From positions 744,001 to 808,000 of the forward strand of contig NZ_JAKJHS010000001.1 in NCBI RefSeq assembly GCF_021648825.1: a stretch of DNA of 64,000 nt, in the 5' to 3' direction. Of this stretch, positions 25,771 to 34,912 are shown one piece after another. The stretch comes from Rhizobium halophilum (GTDB lineage Bacteria > Pseudomonadota > Alphaproteobacteria > Rhizobiales > Rhizobiaceae). Positions within the stretch are counted from its first letter, which is position 1. Each line of letters starts with the position of its first letter. A program made the position numbers and the translations under genes. A model generated the notes under the pieces. It saw only the letters and a list, made by a program, of their open reading frames with translations, ran no database searches and had not been told where the DNA came from.

Positions 25771-26271
25771 ATGGAGAGGCAGCAATTTCGAGATGCCATG
25801 GCGCGGTTGGGCTCTGCAGTGACCATCGTCACCTCCGATGGTGAAGCCGGGATTGCCGGAACCACAGTGTCCGCCGTCTGCAGCGTCACCGATCAGCCGC
25901 CGACCCTTCTGGTCTGTCTCAATCGCTCCAGCCGCAACAACACGGCCTTCCGTCGCAATGGTCGGCTCTGCATCAATATCTTGTCAGCCGCTCACGAGGA
26001 TCTGGCGCGGAGATTTTCCAACGGCAGCCTGTCTGCCGAGGAACGCTTTGCCCAAGGCCGCTGGAGGTCGGGAGAAAACGGCAGCCCTCTCCTGGCAGGC
26101 GCCGCCGCGTCACTCGAATGCGAGATCGCCGATATCTCCGAAGTAGGGACGCACTCCGTGTTCTTCTGTCGCGTCACGGCAGCGTCTGCGGGAGAGGCAG
26201 GCGAAGGTCTGATATACCTCGACCGTGCCTTCCATCGGGTTGGCAAGCCGGCCTCGGTCGCTCCGCTATGA
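25771..26271 (+). CDS. Flavin reductase (NtaB/HpaC type)
   Basis: A 166-residue flavin reductase-like protein: RDAMARLGSAVTIVTSDGEAG near residue 6, SAVCSVTDQPPTLLVCLNRSS near 34-54 and the Gly-Arg-x-CINIL stretch near 66. It supplies reduced FMN to the monooxygenase encoded eight bases upstream. Its stop overlaps the MFS gene start (ATGA). Confidence 0.93.
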   Translation: MERQQFRDAMARLGSAVTIVTSDGEAGIAGTTVSAVCSVTDQPPTLLVCLNRSSRNNTAFRRNGRLCINILSAAHEDLARRFSNGSLSAEERFAQGRWRSGENGSPLLAGAAASLECEIADISEVGTHSVFFCRVTAASAGEAGEGLIYLDRAFHRVGKPASVAPL

Positions 26272-27494
26272 TGGGTCAAGAGAAGGTCGATAGCGAACGC
26301 TGGCGGGTTCTCGCCATTTTGTGCGCTGCTGTCGTCCTCTCCTTCTCCACCTGGTTCTCCGCTGCAGCGATCGCGCCCGAAATCAGTCGGGAATGGACCC
26401 TCTCTCCAGCCGCCGCTGGTTGGCTGACCAACGGGGTGCAACTTGGTTTCGTGATCGGGGCGCTGCTAGCCAGCCTGTTCAACCTGCCGGACATCATCCG
26501 AATGAACCGCCTGATGGCCGCCTCGGCCGCGCTTGCCGCGGTCGCCAATGCTGCCCTGCTTGTCGAGCCAGGCCCGACGCTTGCCATTGTCTCGCGCCTC
26601 GCCACGGGCTTTGCCCTTGCCGGCGTCTACCCGCCTGCGCTGAAGCTCGTCTCCACGTGGTTCGTTACCGGCCGCGGCCTGGCGTTCGCAGGGGTCATCG
26701 GCGCAATCACAGCCGGCTCCTCCCTGCCGCACCTCTTTCGCGGGGCAATGACAGCTGTCCATTGGCAATCGGTGGTGGCGCTCGCAAGCCTCGCCTCCCT
26801 CGCCAGCATGATCCTGTTCCTGGTCTTCGCGCGCGAAGGCCCGTATCCGCTCGGGAAGGCCGTCTTCGACCCTCGCCAGATCGGCAGGGTCCTGCGCGAT
26901 CGCGACGTTGCCCTGGTAAACCTTGGATATCTCGGTCACATGTGGGAGCTCTACGCGATGTGGGCGTGGCTGCTGGCGTATCTGTCGGCAGCGCTGCAGG
27001 CGATGAAGGGTGCAAGCTTGCCCAACCCATCGCTCCTGACCTTCACCGCTGTCGCGGCCGGCGTCGCGGGTTGCTTTGCCGGCGGGCTGCTATCCGACCG
27101 CTTCGGCCGCACGGCCACGACTGCCGGAATGATGCTCGCCTCCGGAAGCTGTGCCTTGCTGATCGGCTTCGTCTTCAACGGGCCCGAATGGCTGCTCGTT
27201 CTCGTGGTCGTGGTCTGGGGGATCACCATCATTGGCGACTCCGCCCAGTTTTCCGCCGCCGTGACCGAACTGGCCGACCGAGCCTATGTGGGCACAGCTC
27301 TCTCGCTGCAGATGGGTATGGGCTTTGCGCTCACCATCGGGATGATCTGGCTGATGCCGCAGCTTGCGAACTGGCTTGGCGGGTGGCAGTGGACCTTCTC
27401 CATCCTGGCGATCGGACCCTTCATTGGCGCAGCCGCCATGCTGGCTTTGCGCCGCCGACCTGCTGCCGTTAAGCTCGCCAACGGACGCCGTTAG
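26268..27494 (+). CDS. MFS transporter
   Basis: A 408-residue major facilitator with about 12 helices and a loop motif near residue 280 (GGLLSDRFGRTATT). The frame extends upstream inside the flavin reductase gene, but the real start is the ATG at 26268, overlapping the reductase stop, or the adjacent ATG at 26271. Cotranscription with the monooxygenase and reductase suggests it imports their substrate or exports a product. Specificity is not evident. Confidence 0.9.
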   Translation: MMGQEKVDSERWRVLAILCAAVVLSFSTWFSAAAIAPEISREWTLSPAAAGWLTNGVQLGFVIGALLASLFNLPDIIRMNRLMAASAALAAVANAALLVEPGPTLAIVSRLATGFALAGVYPPALKLVSTWFVTGRGLAFAGVIGAITAGSSLPHLFRGAMTAVHWQSVVALASLASLASMILFLVFAREGPYPLGKAVFDPRQIGRVLRDRDVALVNLGYLGHMWELYAMWAWLLAYLSAALQAMKGASLPNPSLLTFTAVAAGVAGCFAGGLLSDRFGRTATTAGMMLASGSCALLIGFVFNGPEWLLVLVVVVWGITIIGDSAQFSAAVTELADRAYVGTALSLQMGMGFALTIGMIWLMPQLANWLGGWQWTFSILAIGPFIGAAAMLALRRRPAAVKLANGRR

Positions 27495-27554
27495 CCCCTT
27501 GCCATCCTATTATTCAAGCGTATAACAAGCTCTCATTCTTGGCAGCGCCGGCTT

Positions 27555-28241
27555 GTGTCGCGCTGCCGACTGCATCGTAACCTACCTTCCCTGCGGGACA
27601 ACTTCGCCTTGGCTGTAACACGTAGATCCTATAGCCGGGCAACCGAGACAGAGAGGCGCGAAGACCTCATCGCCGCCACGCTGGACTGCATCGCCGAAGC
27701 CGGCATTCAGGGCGCAACAGTACGTCAAATTGCTGCCAGGGCCGGCGTAACAGGCGGCCTCATCCGCCATTATTTCGCCACCAAGGACCAGATGTTGCAG
27801 GCCGCTTACCGGCAGCTGATGGACGGCATCACGGAGATCACCAAAGCCGCTGCCGAAGGGGCCGACACCAAGACGCGGTTAAGGCGTTTCATCGTGGCGA
27901 ACGTCACCCCGCCGGTGACCGACAGCCGAACGCTCTCCCTGTGGGCCGCCTTCATCAGCCACATCCCCCTCGACCCTGCCTTCGCCGCAATTCATCGGGA
28001 GAGCTACCTTTCCTTTCTGGCTGAACTCGAAACACTGCTGGTCGCCTTCTTCGCGGAACGGGGGCGGGTTGCAAGTGAGCAGGAATGCCGCGCCTACGCG
28101 ATTGCAGTGAACGGATTGATTGACGGTCTGTGGCTTGAAGGGACCCTTGCCCCGGACTTGTTCAAGAACGAAGAACTCTCCGAGACAGCCATCGCCTCGG
28201 TTGAAGCCATGCTGAGGCTTCCTCCGGGCGAGCTGTCCTGA
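27555..28241 (+). CDS. TetR-family transcriptional regulator (BetI-like)
   Basis: A 228-residue regulator with an N-terminal helix-turn-helix near residues 35-80 (TVRQIAARAGVTGGLIRHYF) and a BetI-like C-terminal domain. The annotated GTG start adds about 20 unusual residues; a TTG at 27609 (LAVTRRSYSR) would match family length better, so the start is uncertain. It lies 26 bases before an aminotransferase gene in the same direction and may control it. Confidence 0.87.
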   Translation: MSRCRLHRNLPSLRDNFALAVTRRSYSRATETERREDLIAATLDCIAEAGIQGATVRQIAARAGVTGGLIRHYFATKDQMLQAAYRQLMDGITEITKAAAEGADTKTRLRRFIVANVTPPVTDSRTLSLWAAFISHIPLDPAFAAIHRESYLSFLAELETLLVAFFAERGRVASEQECRAYAIAVNGLIDGLWLEGTLAPDLFKNEELSETAIASVEAMLRLPPGELS

Positions 28242-28267
28242 AACCAGATCACAAAGAAGGAACCCCA

Positions 28268-29467
28268 ATGCGCTACGCCTCCATCACCGACCGTCTCGCA
28301 GATCTCGGATCGGGTCGCTGGGCCGTTCACAGCGAAGCGCGCCGCATGAAGGCGGCCGGTGCAGATATCATCGAACTGACGATTGGCGAGCCGGACGTGG
28401 CACCTGAAAAATCGCTTCTCGATGAAGCGGTCCGCTCCATGTATGCGGGTCGCATCCGCTATTCCAACGGCCGTGGCGAGCCTTCCGTCCTCAAGTCTCT
28501 GGTCGAGAAGTATTCCAAGCGGCGGGCGGATGTGACGGAAGCCAACTTCCTCTGTTTCCCCGGCACGCAGACCGCGCTTTACACGGTTATGGCGGGACTT
28601 GTTGAGGCAGGTGACGGCGTGCTGGTGGGCAATCCGCTTTATGCCACGTACGAGGGCGTGATCTCCTCTACCGGCGCGCATCCTGTTTGCGTGCCGCTGA
28701 AGCCGGAAAATCGCTTTCACATGCAGGCGGAAGATCTCGAACGTGCCGTGACGCCCGAATGCCGCGTCGTCCTTCTCAACACCCCGCATAACCCAACCGG
28801 TGCCGTGCTGACCACCGACGAAATCAAGGCGATCGGGGAGGTTTGCCGCAAGCACGACCTTTGGATCGTCTGCGACGAGGTCTACGAGCAGTTGGTATTC
28901 GAGACCATCGAATTCGCATCACCTTTCGACCTGCCGGAACTGGCCGAACGCACGATCGTCGTTTCGTCGATCTCCAAGTCACACGCGGCACCCGGTTTCC
29001 GCAGCGGCTGGGCCGCAGGTCCGGCAGAATTCTGCAGCAAGGTACTGCCGGTGTCGGAAACCATGCTGTTTGGCGTCCAGCCGTTTATCGCCGATATGAC
29101 GGCGATGGCCCTGGCGGAAGATTTCCCCATGGCGCCGACGATGCGGACGAACTACAGCCGACGCGCACAGATCGCAGAACAGGCGCTGGCCGGCAACAAT
29201 CTGGTGAAGCCCATGCTGCCGGAAGGCGGCATGTTCATCCTCATCGACGTTTCCGCGACGGGCCTGACGGGCGAGCAGTTCGCCTGGGAACTCCTGCGAC
29301 AGGAAGGCGTGGCAGTGATGCCTGGAGCATCCTTCGGTGAACAGGCAGCCGGTTTCCTGCGGATTTCACTTACCGTTCCCGATGACGTTCTTGTCACGGC
29401 GATGAAACGCATCGGTGCGCTGGCTTCGCGGCTTGTCTCCACATCCGAGCGACGAGCCTCTGCCTGA
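28268..29467 (+). CDS. Class I/II aminotransferase, AruH-like (arginine:pyruvate transaminase-like)
   Basis: A 399-residue fold-type I PLP enzyme. Conserved features are GEPDVAPE near residue 41, LLNTPHNPTGAVL near 160, CDEVYEQLVF near 200 and the PLP-lysine segment SSISKSHAAPGFRSGW near 236, with Lys in SKSH as in AruH. By recall, overall pattern and length fit Pseudomonas arginine:pyruvate transaminase, which makes 2-ketoarginine. An aagaagga site precedes the ATG. Other amino acids are possible substrates. Confidence 0.85.
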   Translation: MRYASITDRLADLGSGRWAVHSEARRMKAAGADIIELTIGEPDVAPEKSLLDEAVRSMYAGRIRYSNGRGEPSVLKSLVEKYSKRRADVTEANFLCFPGTQTALYTVMAGLVEAGDGVLVGNPLYATYEGVISSTGAHPVCVPLKPENRFHMQAEDLERAVTPECRVVLLNTPHNPTGAVLTTDEIKAIGEVCRKHDLWIVCDEVYEQLVFETIEFASPFDLPELAERTIVVSSISKSHAAPGFRSGWAAGPAEFCSKVLPVSETMLFGVQPFIADMTAMALAEDFPMAPTMRTNYSRRAQIAEQALAGNNLVKPMLPEGGMFILIDVSATGLTGEQFAWELLRQEGVAVMPGASFGEQAAGFLRISLTVPDDVLVTAMKRIGALASRLVSTSERRASA

Positions 29468-29506
29468 GGCGCAGACAGCATATAAAGAGGAGACAGCTGC
29501 CGGTCT

Positions 29507-30775
29507 TTAGGGCTTGGACTGGGGGGCTTTTTGTCGCTCGGCACCCTGAAGCGCCTCCTCCCAGCCGAATACGCTCCGGCCACCGAAGGCTGAGGACTGG
29601 CGGAACTCGCCCGCGACGATCTCCTTCAGATCGGGACCGGTGACGTAGCGTTCCAACTGACGGGCCTGATCATCGAGGCGCTTCAGCGCCTGCAGTTCTT
29701 CCTCTCGACCGAGCCGCCCCTTGGCGACCGCAGACTTCATTACCTTGATCGTCTCGTCATAGACCTTGAGCGGAACCGGAAACGGGTGACGATCCTTGCC
29801 GCCGTGGGCAAGCGAAAATCGGGCGGGATCGGAGAAGCGACAGGGTGCGCCGTGAACGACCTCCGCCACCATGGCCAAAGCCTTCACCGTGCGCGCGCCG
29901 ACGCCGGGTGTCAGAAGCAATTGCGGAAAATCTTCCGGACCACGATCCGCAGCAGCCGCGAATGCGGCGTGAAGGCGCCTCATGTTCACGTCCTTCTCGC
30001 GCACGTCGTGATGGGCGGGCATGACGAGATCCGGCAGGAGAGGCTGTGCCGGTTGCGGCGCCTCTCGTCCCTCCAGAGCGATCACTTCTGCCACCAGCTT
30101 GTCCGGCCCCAGCGAACCGAGAAGGTCCAGCTGGCCGTGACGGGAGGCCGCTGCGCGACGGTCGGCGAGGTTGACGATTTCCCCTTGGCCCCTGCCCTCG
30201 ATGGCCGAATGGGGAGAATCGACAAAGCTCTCCAGCCCCTCAGATAGCCAGTGATACCGCCGTGCCTGCCGACGGTCGCCATTCATCCCCTGCTGCACGA
30301 CCACCCACTTGCCGTCATCCGTCACGATGAAGCCGTGGAGGTAGAGATCGAAGCCATCCTGCACGGCGGCGCTGTCGACCTTGGCAACAAGACGGCTGGT
30401 GTCGCCGAGCCGGCCACCATCGAGCCCGACACGGTTGCCGATGGCCAGAAGCTCTTCCGGCGTCCTGCGCGAATGCTGCCCGCGGCCGCCGCAGACATGG
30501 ATGCCAAGCTCACTTGAAAGCGGTGTCAGCCCTCGCTTGAGCGCACCGATGACGCTGGTCGTGATGCCCGAGGAGTGCCAGTCCATTCCCATAACGGCGC
30601 CGAAGGACTGGAACCAGAACGGATGGGCGAGTCGGCGCAGGAACTCGTCCCGACCATAGTGCTGCACGATCGCTTCGCTGATCAGCGCACCGAGTCGCGT
30701 CATCCGCTGGCCGAGCCATGCCGGTACACGTCCGCCATGAAGCGGAAGATCTGCGCTGCCTGCTCTCTGTGCCAT
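29507..30775 (-). CDS. DUF763 protein
   Basis: A 422-residue protein of the DUF763 family (starts MAQRAGSADLPLHGGRVPAWL). Conserved segments are GMDWHSSGITTSVIGALKRGL near residue 65, HVCGGRGQHSRRTPEEL near 92 and LLLTPGVGARTVKALAMVAEVVHG near 290, the last resembling a helix-hairpin-helix DNA-binding element. Function is unknown; a link to DNA or nucleic-acid metabolism is only inferred. The frame stays open upstream, but the ATG at 30775 is where family similarity begins. Confidence 0.88.
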   Translation of the reverse strand: MAQRAGSADLPLHGGRVPAWLGQRMTRLGALISEAIVQHYGRDEFLRRLAHPFWFQSFGAVMGMDWHSSGITTSVIGALKRGLTPLSSELGIHVCGGRGQHSRRTPEELLAIGNRVGLDGGRLGDTSRLVAKVDSAAVQDGFDLYLHGFIVTDDGKWVVVQQGMNGDRRQARRYHWLSEGLESFVDSPHSAIEGRGQGEIVNLADRRAAASRHGQLDLLGSLGPDKLVAEVIALEGREAPQPAQPLLPDLVMPAHHDVREKDVNMRRLHAAFAAAADRGPEDFPQLLLTPGVGARTVKALAMVAEVVHGAPCRFSDPARFSLAHGGKDRHPFPVPLKVYDETIKVMKSAVAKGRLGREEELQALKRLDDQARQLERYVTGPDLKEIVAGEFRQSSAFGGRSVFGWEEALQGAERQKAPQSKP

Positions 30776-30840
30776 GTTCCACCGGTTCTTCAGATCCTCT
30801 GCATATAGCAGCACCGGCAGAACAAAACATGACCTAAATC

Positions 30841-32013
30841 TTACTCGGCCGCGAAATTCCCGAGCCTTTCGGCCAGACGCTCTATGGTCGGAACGTCTGC
30901 ATTGGCGAAGGCGAAGCGCAGATACCGTTCCTGACCCGGACCGAAATACATGCCCGGAATGCAGACCACCCCCGCCTGCTTGGCCATCCGCTCTGCAACC
31001 ACAGCCGAATTCAGCGACGGAAACGGATGACGGACGAAGGCGAAGTAGGCGCCTGCCGCATCGATCCGCCAGCCCGGCAGCTGAGCCATCACCAACTTGA
31101 GCGCCTTCGCCCGGCGCACGATTTCCTGCCGGTTTTCCTCCCGCCACTCCGCCAGCATCGGCAGAGCCTGCGCAACGGCTGCCTGTGCCGCACGAGGCGC
31201 GCAGATCTGGACATTGTCCATGATCTTGGCGATCTGCTCCACAGCCTTGGCACCCGCGGTGATGGCGCCGAGCCGGTGGCCTGGAATGCAGAAGGATTTT
31301 GAGAAGCTGTAGAGGCAGATCAGGCGGTCTTCCCAATCAGCCTCTGCAAAGAGACCATGCGGCGAACGTCCCGCCTCCGGCAGGAAATCCCGATAGGTTT
31401 CATCGAGGATCAGCCAGATGTCCTTCTCGCGGCAGACCTCGAAGATCTCCTGCAACAGATCCGGCGGGTAAACGGCACCCGTCGGGTTGTTCGGCGAAAC
31501 AAGCGCCAGTGCCCGGACATCGGGCGTGATGGCCGCCGCAACCGCATCAACGCGCGGCAGGAACCCGTCATCGGCCGCGCAATCAACCGTTTTGCTCGTC
31601 ACCCCCATCATCGCGAGCGTCGTCTCGTGATTGAAGTAGAAGGGATTTGTCATCAGCACGGTCTGGCCGGCGCCGGCGACCGCCATCGCGGCACTGATGA
31701 AGGCTTCGTTGCAGCCGGACGTTACGTGAATGTTCTGGCTACCGATGTCGGCGCCATACACCTCGCTGACATGGTCTGCGTAGACGCGCCGAAGGTCATT
31801 TTCGCCTTCAATGGGTCCATATCCGCAATAGGCGGTCGATCCTGCCATCTCCCTCAGCAACGCCAGCATCGTCGGATGCGGCGGGTAACCAGGCACGGCC
31901 TGCGAGAGATCGATCAGTGATCCACGCGATCCGTCATAGGAGCGTCCCCAGGCGAAGACGGAGGGCACGGGCGGGGGAGCCAGTTTCTGGATGAGCGGAT
32001 TGAAGGAAGGCAT
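30841..32013 (-). CDS. PLP-dependent aminotransferase, class I/II
   Basis: A 390-residue fold-type I aminotransferase. Visible are SQAVPGYPPHP near residue 40, LVSPNNPTGAVYPPDLL near 170, ILDETYRDFLPE near 202 and the PLP-lysine in CLYSFSKSFCIPGHRLGA near 230. I take MPSFNPLIQKLAPPP (32013) as start, since the upstream extension to 32073 is atypical and lacks a ribosome site. It is divergent from the molybdoprotein gene. Substrate is unknown. Confidence 0.9.
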   Translation of the reverse strand: MPSFNPLIQKLAPPPVPSVFAWGRSYDGSRGSLIDLSQAVPGYPPHPTMLALLREMAGSTAYCGYGPIEGENDLRRVYADHVSEVYGADIGSQNIHVTSGCNEAFISAAMAVAGAGQTVLMTNPFYFNHETTLAMMGVTSKTVDCAADDGFLPRVDAVAAAITPDVRALALVSPNNPTGAVYPPDLLQEIFEVCREKDIWLILDETYRDFLPEAGRSPHGLFAEADWEDRLICLYSFSKSFCIPGHRLGAITAGAKAVEQIAKIMDNVQICAPRAAQAAVAQALPMLAEWREENRQEIVRRAKALKLVMAQLPGWRIDAAGAYFAFVRHPFPSLNSAVVAERMAKQAGVVCIPGMYFGPGQERYLRFAFANADVPTIERLAERLGNFAAE

Positions 32014-32128
32014 GGGTATTCCGAAGCGTGACGGCTGCGAGGGCCGGAGGGATCGATTGATTTGCCCACTCATTTACCAGAATATCGCCGGTGGCAAGGC
32101 ACGTGATCGCACAAGAAGGACTTGAAGG

Positions 32129-32794
32129 ATGGCCGACGAGCCCATTCAGACCGAAGACACGAAGCTCACCCGGACCAAGCGGAAATGGGCCGATGAAGGC
32201 CGCTTCCTCACCGGCCGCATATCGCGACCCGAGGCGGACCGCCTGCCGCCCGGCCAGCACCTGGTCAGGAACTGGCCAGTGCTGGACCTTGGCCAGCAAC
32301 CGCAGATCTCCAAGGCTCAATGGCGGCTTGACGTGCGCGGACTGGTGAACAAGCCCGCGACCTTCGACTGGGACGCCTTCCTCTCGCTCCCGCAGACCCA
32401 GATGCGTTCCGACATTCACTGCGTGACGACCTGGTCGCGCTACGATAATGACTGGTCCGGCGTCACCACCCGCGACTTTCTGGATGCTGTCGATCCGCAG
32501 CCCGAAGCCGCCGCCGTCATGCTGACGAGCTATGACGGCTACACGACCAATCTCCTGCTTTCCGATTTTGCAGCCGAGGATGCCATCATCGTCCATAGCT
32601 GGCAGGGCGAACCGCTGGCCGAGGAGCATGGTGGACCGGTGCGGCTGGTCGTCCCGCACCTCTACTTCTGGAAGAGCGCCAAATGGCTGCACCGCATCGA
32701 GTTCCTCGATGCGGACCGAGCCGGCTTCTGGGAGAAGAACGGCTACCACATGCGCGGCGATCCTTGGGCGGAGGAACGCTATTCGGACGACTGA
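32129..32794 (+). CDS. Sulfite-oxidase-like molybdopterin oxidoreductase (YuiH type)
   Basis: A 221-residue soluble protein of the oxidoreductase molybdopterin-binding (SUOX) domain family. The Mo ligand cysteine is in DIHCVTTWSRYDNDWSGV near residues 93-110, and LVVPHLYFWKSAKWLHRIEFLD near 172 is the cofactor-binding helix. It lacks a signal peptide and a dimerisation domain, so it is not classic sulfite oxidase; YuiH-type proteins have no settled substrate. The modBC molybdate transport genes 1-3 kb away may supply its metal. It overlaps convergent mmsB by 16 bases. Confidence 0.9.
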   Translation: MADEPIQTEDTKLTRTKRKWADEGRFLTGRISRPEADRLPPGQHLVRNWPVLDLGQQPQISKAQWRLDVRGLVNKPATFDWDAFLSLPQTQMRSDIHCVTTWSRYDNDWSGVTTRDFLDAVDPQPEAAAVMLTSYDGYTTNLLLSDFAAEDAIIVHSWQGEPLAEEHGGPVRLVVPHLYFWKSAKWLHRIEFLDADRAGFWEKNGYHMRGDPWAEERYSDD

Positions 32795-33681
32795 CGGCCA
32801 GACGCTTCGCGAAGGAAGTTGATGAGACCTGAGAAATCGGTGTCGCCCTGGCCGTGCTTGCTGAAGTCTTCATAAAGCGCGGCTGCACGGGCGCCCATCT
32901 GCGTTGTCGCCCCCGCCGCCGCGGCCGCCTCTTGGGATAGCCTCAGGTCCTTCAGCATCAACCCCGCGGCGAAGCCCGGCTTGTAGGCGTTGTTGGCGGG
33001 GGAGGTCGGCACCGGGCCCGGAACGGGGCAGTAGGTCGTGAGCGACCAGCATTGGCCGGAGGAGGTGGAGGCCACATCGAAGAGCGCCTGATGCGAGAGA
33101 CCAAGCTTCTCGCCGAGCACGAAGGCCTCGCAGACCCCCGCCATGGTGATGCCGAGGATCATGTTGTTGCAGATCTTTGCGGCTTGACCTGCGCCGGCGC
33201 CGCCGCAATGGACGATGCGCTTGCCCATCGCCTGCAGGATTGCCTCGCCTCGTTGGAACGCTGCCTCTTCACCGCCGACCATGAAGGTGAGCGTCCCGGC
33301 CGCGGCTCCAACCGTGCCGCCGGAGACGGGGGCATCCAGCGAAAGGCAGCTCACTTCCTTGGCCAGAACATGCGCTTCACGGGCGCTTTCCACATCGATG
33401 GTCGAGCAGTCGATCAACAGGGTGCCGGGCTTCAGCGCCTGCGAGATCTCGCGCCAAACGGCAAGGACGTGTTTGCCCGCCGGGAGCATGGTCACGACAA
33501 CATCCGCCTCCTTCACCGCAGCCGAGATCGTGTCAGCAATCGCGACACCCTTTTGGGCTGCGGCATCGCACGATTGGGACAACAGGTCGTAGCCCTTCAC
33601 CTGATGCCCTGCCTGAACGAGATTGGCGGCCATGGGCCCGCCCATGTTGCCAAGACCGATGAACGCGATGCAGCTTGTCAT
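32779..33681 (-). CDS. mmsB: 3-hydroxyisobutyrate dehydrogenase-family oxidoreductase
   Basis: A 300-residue beta-hydroxyacid dehydrogenase: NAD-binding FIGLGNMGGPMAANLVQAGH at residues 7-26, substrate-binding DAPVSGGTVGAAAGTLTFMVGG near 116, and the catalytic Lys in GQAAKICNNMILG near 165-177. Sequence and length best fit 3-hydroxyisobutyrate dehydrogenase of valine breakdown; tartronate semialdehyde reductase is an alternative. No other valine-pathway genes are beside it. The gap upstream (33682-33844) shows nothing notable. Confidence 0.88.
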   Translation of the reverse strand: MTSCIAFIGLGNMGGPMAANLVQAGHQVKGYDLLSQSCDAAAQKGVAIADTISAAVKEADVVVTMLPAGKHVLAVWREISQALKPGTLLIDCSTIDVESAREAHVLAKEVSCLSLDAPVSGGTVGAAAGTLTFMVGGEEAAFQRGEAILQAMGKRIVHCGGAGAGQAAKICNNMILGITMAGVCEAFVLGEKLGLSHQALFDVASTSSGQCWSLTTYCPVPGPVPTSPANNAYKPGFAAGLMLKDLRLSQEAAAAAGATTQMGARAAALYEDFSKHGQGDTDFSGLINFLREASGRQSSE

Positions 33682-33844
33682 GTTCTTCCTCCCTCAAGCG
33701 GGCTGAAAACAGCCCTGCTCTTAACATTCCTCGCATCGATCCCATCGGGACACGGTGCGAGCTGCTGATCCTCCAATCAGATGCGTCTGGTTTGGCATAG
33801 TCGCCTGGCTTGCGCCAGTGCATCCACTGCCGTCACGGTACCGC

Positions 33845-34912
33845 TTACCGCTCTAGGGCCACCGACTTGATCACCGCATAGACCTCCTGTCCGAGCGAAA
33901 GCCCCAGCCGTTCGGAAGAGAAGCTTGTAACGCGGGCAAAGATTTCGTCGCCCCCGCAGTTCGCGGTGATGACGACGGTGTCGTCGTCCCGCTTCAGCGT
34001 TGTGATGCGACCGGGAAGGATGTTGAGTGCGCTCAGCCCCTGCGGCTCGGAAACAGCGATGATGACGTCCCGCTCGGGGACGTGAACACGCACGGCCTTG
34101 CCCGCGCTCAAGCCATGGCTTGGTACGAGAAGAGACCTCTGCTTGATCTTTACCCGCGCCAGGCCGGAGTCTGGGTCCAAGCCCTCGACGACGCCACTCA
34201 GCACGCTCCCCGCCTCCTTGCGATCCAGGGCAGAAGCGACGCGGCCGGACAGGATATGGCTGGGATCGCCGGTGGCGACCACTTTCCCAGCTTCCAGCAG
34301 CACCACCTGGTCGGCCAGGCGCGCCACCTCCGTTACCGAATGGCTGACATAGATGATCGGGACGCCCGCCTCATCCCGCAACCGTTCAAGGTAGGGAAGA
34401 ATCTCGGCCTTCCGCTCTTCGTCGAGCGCCGCCAAGGGCTCATCCATCAGCAGGAGACGAGGCCCGCTGAGAAGCGCCCGCCCGATCGCCACCCGCTGCT
34501 GCTCTCCACCGGAAAGAGCGCCGGGTGCTCGACCGAGAAGCTGCGAGATCCCCAGCATCTCGACCACCCGGGCAAAATTGGCCCCAGTGAGTGTATTTCC
34601 GGCAAATCGGCGCCCATAGAGGAGATTGCTGCGGACACTGAGATGGGGAAAAAGCCGCGCCTCCTGGAAGACATATCCGAAGCGCCGGCGGTGCGGCTTA
34701 ACGAAGATTGCGGCGGAGGTGTCGAGAAGCACCTGGTCGTTGAAAAGTACCTCGCCTTCATCGGGTCGCGCTAAGCCTGCGATGATCCGCAGAAGTGACG
34801 TTTTGCCGGAGCCAGAGCGGCCGAAGAGCGCGGTCACGCCGCCTTCGGCGGAAAACGCTGCGCTCAATCGAAACGAGCCAAATCGGTGTCTGGCCTCAAC
34901 GATCAATGTCAT
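33845..34912 (-). CDS. modC: Molybdate ABC transporter ATP-binding protein ModC
   Basis: A 355-residue ATPase: Walker A (LFGRSGSGKTSLLR near residue 29), signature LSGGEQQRVAIGRALL near 133, Walker B LLLMDEPLAALDEE, and a C-terminal mop/TOBE domain from about 290 that binds oxyanion. It energises molybdate uptake with ModB. The ATG overlaps the modB stop (ATGA). Confidence 0.94.
   Translation of the reverse strand: MTLIVEARHRFGSFRLSAAFSAEGGVTALFGRSGSGKTSLLRIIAGLARPDEGEVLFNDQVLLDTSAAIFVKPHRRRFGYVFQEARLFPHLSVRSNLLYGRRFAGNTLTGANFARVVEMLGISQLLGRAPGALSGGEQQRVAIGRALLSGPRLLLMDEPLAALDEERKAEILPYLERLRDEAGVPIIYVSHSVTEVARLADQVVLLEAGKVVATGDPSHILSGRVASALDRKEAGSVLSGVVEGLDPDSGLARVKIKQRSLLVPSHGLSAGKAVRVHVPERDVIIAVSEPQGLSALNILPGRITTLKRDDDTVVITANCGGDEIFARVTSFSSERLGLSLGQEVYAVIKSVALER

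Noticed and set aside
30776..31336. Long upstream extension of the DUF763 frame
   Set aside because: It runs antisense through the neighbouring aminotransferase, has Arg/Gly/Ser-rich shadow composition, and family similarity begins at the ATG at 30775.
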